Part shown: one piece after another, positions 61,228 to 64,000 of the stretch
Position numbering within the stretch: position 1 is the stretch's first letter
How the letters are laid out: every line of letters starts with the position of its first letter
DNA from: Thioclava sp. JE_KL1
GTDB taxonomy: Bacteria > Pseudomonadota > Alphaproteobacteria > Rhodobacterales > Rhodobacteraceae
Assembly: GCF_009296265.1 (NCBI RefSeq)
Contig: NZ_WBJS01000010.1
Location: 17,778 to 81,777, forward strand
Length of the DNA: 64,000 nucleotides
Direction: 5' to 3'
Position numbers and translations under genes: made by a program
Notes under the pieces: model-generated
The model's input: the letters and a program-made list of their open reading frames with translations, nothing else
Told to the model about the DNA's origin: nothing
Database searches by the model: none

Positions 61228-61977
61228 ATGGTCGATCTGCCAAGAAATTCGTTCAAAGCGGCGCTGAAAGCCTTCGGGGTCCAGCGTGGCTGTTGGTGCA
61301 CGATGAGCGACCCCCTCGCCACCGAGCTGATCGCTGGCTGCGGTTACGACTGGATGATGTTCGACACCGAGCATTCGGCGCTCGATGCGCGCAGTGTCTT
61401 GCCGCTGTTGCAGGCGGTGGCTCCTTATCCTGTTTCGCCGATCGTGCGGCCCGGATCCCTCGACGCGGCGGAGATCAAGAAAATACTCGACCTCGGCGCG
61501 CAGACGATCCTCGTGCCGATGGTGCACGATGCAGAGATGGCACGCGCGGCGGTGGCGGCGGTCGAATATCCGCCGCAGGGCATGCGTGGGGTTTCCGGCA
61601 TGAACCGCGCCACGCGCTTCGCCAAGATTCCCGGTTACCACAAGATCGCCCGGGAAGAGATCTGTCTCGTCGTGCAGATCGAGAGTGTCGAGGGGCTCTC
61701 CAATCTCGAGGAGATCGCCGCCGTGCCCGGGGTGGATGGGGTTTTCGTCGGGCCTGCGGATCTGGCGGCCTCGCTTGGGCATCCGGGCGAGCCTTCGCAC
61801 CCCGAGACCACTGCGGCGGTGCTCGATGCGATCGCGCGCATCCGCGCCGCGGGCCTGCCGCCGGGCATCCTGACCACCGACGATGAGGTCTATCAGCGGG
61901 CGCTCGAGGCCGGTGCCGTCTTCGTCTCACGTGACATCGACCTGATCGCCCTGCGCAAGGGGCTCACTCTCGGCTGA
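61228..61977 (+). CDS. hpaI: 4-hydroxy-2-oxoheptanedioate aldolase
   Basis: A 249-residue class II HpcH/HpaI aldolase. Catalytic H49 (FDTEHSALDA), metal ligands E152 (VVQIESVEGL) and D178 (FVGPADLAASLG) correspond to those of E. coli HpaI. It splits 4-hydroxy-2-oxoheptanedioate to pyruvate and succinic semialdehyde, ending the pathway. The frame opens at 61198, but ATG 61228 (MVDLPRNSFKAAL) gives the family start and AAGGAAGA precedes it. The 142-bp gap before it has a T-rich spot but no defined promoter. Confidence 0.93.
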   Translation: MVDLPRNSFKAALKAFGVQRGCWCTMSDPLATELIAGCGYDWMMFDTEHSALDARSVLPLLQAVAPYPVSPIVRPGSLDAAEIKKILDLGAQTILVPMVHDAEMARAAVAAVEYPPQGMRGVSGMNRATRFAKIPGYHKIAREEICLVVQIESVEGLSNLEEIAAVPGVDGVFVGPADLAASLGHPGEPSHPETTAAVLDAIARIRAAGLPPGILTTDDEVYQRALEAGAVFVSRDIDLIALRKGLTLG

Positions 61978-62041
61978 CGGCGCGTGCGGACGGGCCCGAG
62001 ATCACGTGTAATGACATGACGTTCCAGAGTGCGCTCCGCAA

Positions 62042-62497
62042 TCAGATCGGCAATGGCGCATCCTGCTTGAACTGATGCATGACGATCTGGCTCTGCACCC
62101 GCGCGACGGTGGGGTGGGCCAGAAGCACGTCGTGGATCAGCCGGTGCAGCGCCGCCAGATCCGCGCAATAGACCCGCAGCAGATAATCGGCCTCCCCGGT
62201 AAGGGTCCAGGCCGAGGTTATCTCGGGCTGCAAGGAGACGAGGCGCGAGAATTGCTGCGCGGGCTCTGCCCCGTGGCGCAGCATCTGCACCTGCACGAAG
62301 GCCTGAACCGCAAGCCCAAGCCGCGCCGCGTCGAGCCGCGCGCCATAGCCGCGGATCAGCCCCTCGGCCTCGAGCCGCTGCCGCCTGCGTCCCACCTGAC
62401 TTGGTGACAGGTTCAGTCGCTCGCTCAAATCCTGCGAGGTCAGCTGTGCATTCTGCTGCAATTCCGCGAGCAGGCGTTTGTCGATATCGTCGATCAT
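62042..62497 (-). CDS. Lrp/AsnC-family regulator, divergent from hpd
   Basis: A 151-residue Lrp-type regulator: helix-turn-helix (DDIDKRLLAELQQNAQLTSQ, LSERLNLSPSQVGRRRQRLE) and RAM domain (AFVQVQMLRHGAEPAQQF, WTLTGEADYLLRVYC). ATG 62497 gives the standard N-terminus. It is divergent across 133 bp from the 4-hydroxyphenylpyruvate dioxygenase gene, an arrangement common in alphaproteobacteria, and probably activates or represses hpd according to tyrosine or phenylalanine supply. The short gap to hpaI (64 bp, convergent) shows no strong terminator. Confidence 0.9.
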   Translation of the reverse strand: MIDDIDKRLLAELQQNAQLTSQDLSERLNLSPSQVGRRRQRLEAEGLIRGYGARLDAARLGLAVQAFVQVQMLRHGAEPAQQFSRLVSLQPEITSAWTLTGEADYLLRVYCADLAALHRLIHDVLLAHPTVARVQSQIVMHQFKQDAPLPI

Positions 62498-62630
62498 GCG
62501 GGAAGTTTGCGCCCTTTTGTAAGAAGGTGCAATATTCCCGCAAATCTTAGGGATTGTATGCGCGACTTCGCGCGGAACGAGCATTCGCGCTGGGCTATCC
62601 TCTTCGCAGCGCAAACAGGAGGAGAGACCC

Positions 62631-63725
62631 ATGGGACCGTTCCCGCACGATGCCCCGCAATCGACCATCACCGAGGAGAACCCCGCCGGCACGGACGGGT
62701 TCGAATTCGTCGAGTTCGCCCATCCCGATCCGCAAGAGCTGCGCGATCTCTTCGCGAAGATGGGCTACGAGCATGTCGCCAACCACAAATCCAAGCCGGT
62801 CGAGCTTTGGCAGCAGGGCGACATCACCTACGTTCTCAACGCTGACTCCGACAGTTTCGCGGCGCGTTTCGTGGAGGAGCACGGGCCCTGCGCACCCTCG
62901 ATGGCGTGGCGCGTCGTCGATGCGCAGCACGCCTTCGATCACGCGGTGAAGAACGGCGCGGAGCCATATGAAGGGACCGACAAGACAGTCGACTGGCCCG
63001 CGATCAAGGGGATCGGCGGCAGCCTGATCTATTTCACCGACCAGTATTACGACACCTCACCCTATAACGCGGAATTCGACTGGCTGAAGACGTCGAAGCC
63101 GAAAGGCGTGGGCTTCTATTACCTCGACCACCTGACCCACAATGTCTTCAAGGGCAACATGGACAAGTGGTTCAACTTCTATGGCGATCTGTTCAATTTC
63201 CGCGAGATCCGGTTCTTCGATATCGAGGGGAAATATTCCGGTCTCTATTCCCGGGCGCTGACCTCGCCCTGCGGGCGCATCCGCATCCCGATCAACGAGG
63301 ATCGCGGCGAGACCGGGCAGATCGTCTCCTATCTCAAGAAATACAAGGGCGAGGGCATCCAGCACATCGCCGTGGGCGCACGCGACATCTACGAGGCGAC
63401 CGACGCGATCGCCGATCGCGGCATCCGCTTCATGCCGGCCCCGCCCGAGACCTATTACGAGCTCAGCCATGACCGCGTGACCGGGCATGAGGAGCCGGTC
63501 GAGCGAATGAAGAAGCACGGTATCCTGATCGACGGCGAAGGCGTCCTTGGCGGCGGCGAGACCAAGATCCTGCTGCAGATCTTCTCGAAGACTGTGATCG
63601 GGCCGATCTTCTTCGAATTCATCCAGCGTAAGGGTGATGACGGGTTCGGCGAGGGCAACTTCAAGGCGCTCTTCGAGTCGATCGAGCGCGAGCAGATCGA
63701 AAGCGGCGAACTCGTCGTGGAATGA
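62631..63725 (+). CDS. hpd: 4-hydroxyphenylpyruvate dioxygenase
   Basis: A 364-residue HPPD. Iron ligands are H167 (YYLDHLTHNVFKG), H245 (IQHIAVGARDIYE) and E329 (IFFEFIQRKGDDGFGEGNF); the C-terminal gate helix FKALFESIEREQ is complete. It converts 4-hydroxyphenylpyruvate to homogentisate, feeding HmgA. A good ribosome binding site (CAGGAGGAG) precedes the ATG. The tyrosine transaminase that would supply its substrate is not in this window unless the aminotransferase at 42447 has that side activity, which its class makes unlikely. Confidence 0.96.
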   Translation: MGPFPHDAPQSTITEENPAGTDGFEFVEFAHPDPQELRDLFAKMGYEHVANHKSKPVELWQQGDITYVLNADSDSFAARFVEEHGPCAPSMAWRVVDAQHAFDHAVKNGAEPYEGTDKTVDWPAIKGIGGSLIYFTDQYYDTSPYNAEFDWLKTSKPKGVGFYYLDHLTHNVFKGNMDKWFNFYGDLFNFREIRFFDIEGKYSGLYSRALTSPCGRIRIPINEDRGETGQIVSYLKKYKGEGIQHIAVGARDIYEATDAIADRGIRFMPAPPETYYELSHDRVTGHEEPVERMKKHGILIDGEGVLGGGETKILLQIFSKTVIGPIFFEFIQRKGDDGFGEGNFKALFESIEREQIESGELVVE

Positions 63726-63856
63726 TCTTCTGAGCGAAGAATTCGGGTCAGGTAGGTGCCTGGCCCGAGCTCCCTATCGCGGCCACAAAATACAAAGCCC
63801 CGAGTACTCTGTGGTTTATCTATGGCACGCCAAGCTAGCCGTTGGGGGCTCTGCCT

Positions 63857-64000
63857 GGCTCTGTTGCACAAATCCCGTGAAGGGATTCATGTTGTGAATC
63901 CAGCGTGGTAGCTGGCTGTCATGAGCAGACCGACGCCCCCGACCTACAAGACCAGGAACTGGCCATCCTACAATGAAGCGCTCAAGCGCCGTGGCTCACT
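63857..64000 (+). mobile_element. left end of an IS5-family insertion sequence (runs out of window)
   Basis: GGCTCTGTTGCACAAATC (63857-63874) matches the terminal inverted repeat style of the IS903/IS5 group (GGCTNTGTTGNNNAAATC). A transposase start follows at 63921. The right end is beyond the window, so completeness and target duplication cannot be judged. The 131 bp between hpd and the element contain no gene. Confidence 0.8.
63921..64000 (+). CDS. IS5-family transposase, N-terminal part
   Basis: The first 26 codons read MSRPTPPTYKTRNWPSYNEA then LKRRGS, the typical start of IS5-family DDE transposases (YKTxNWxxYNxALxxRGSL). The catalytic DDE part lies outside the window, so an intact gene cannot be confirmed. 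Confidence 0.82.
   Translation, partial: MSRPTPPTYKTRNWPSYNEALKRRGS

Overview
High-GC bacterial DNA, almost fully coding, with compact ATGA-overlapping operons. The gene set (EryABCD-type erythritol locus with a DUF2291 transporter partner, many TRAP and TTT transporters, homogentisate and homoprotocatechuate pathways, an IS5-type element at the edge) points to an alphaproteobacterium, most likely a Rhodobacteraceae member. The window is a catabolic island: no ribosomal or core replication genes, no CRISPR array and no complete prophage were seen.

Layout. (1) 1-8108: end of a DUF2252 gene, then a LacI-type regulator and an operon with an amino-acid-type ABC transporter, a 2-hydroxyacid dehydrogenase, a PfkB sugar kinase and a 2-keto-4-pentenoate-hydratase-like enzyme. 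Two abutting 14-bp palindromes lie before the operon. (2) 8188-24510: an expanded erythritol locus. It holds transketolase, EryH/EryI isomerases, class I fructose-bisphosphatase, class II aldolase, a ribose-type ABC transporter with a DUF2291 protein, eryA-eryB-eryC-eryD and a DeoR regulator. Together they could take erythritol to D-erythrose 4-phosphate and on through a Calvin-like aldolase/bisphosphatase/transketolase sequence. (3) 24723-34185: a LysR regulator, then a TRAP transporter, an SDR, a split transketolase (two genes), and divergently a xylose-isomerase-like enzyme and a dihydroxyacetone-kinase-family kinase. This looks like a route for a branched pentose (apiose-like) or an erythrulose-yielding sugar acid. 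(4) 34186-35058: a non-coding scar with several hairpins, the 3' half of a tRNA-Cys gene and the C-terminal remnant of an SDR gene, a probable old integration or rearrangement junction.

(5) 35059-43799: a UPF0261/Tm-1-like protein, an aldehyde dehydrogenase and a TctCBA transporter, divergent from iclR, a HAD hydrolase and a class III aminotransferase. (6) 43802-63725: aromatic catabolism. It has maiA, hmgA, fahA and hpd (tyrosine to homogentisate to fumarate and acetoacetate), an MhaAB-like flavin monooxygenase plus DUF2783 protein, an unusual MBL-fold protein, a TRAP transporter, and an hpa operon (hpaR, hpaF, hpaE, hpaD, an aromatic amino acid decarboxylase, an HpaG-like enzyme, hpaH, hpaI) for meta-cleavage of homoprotocatechuate. 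Four MarR-family genes and one Lrp-family gene are interspersed. A 14-bp palindromic element family recurs before three MarR genes and the iclR gene, and a TTAACAYGTTAA palindrome occurs before both the hpa operon and the TRAP operon. (7) 63857-64000: the left end of an IS5-family insertion sequence, running out of the window.

Many long open frames on the strand opposite to these genes are high-GC shadows and are left out. Start codons were chosen by Shine-Dalgarno position, family alignment from memory and operon overlap. No database search was possible, so all names rest on motifs and context.
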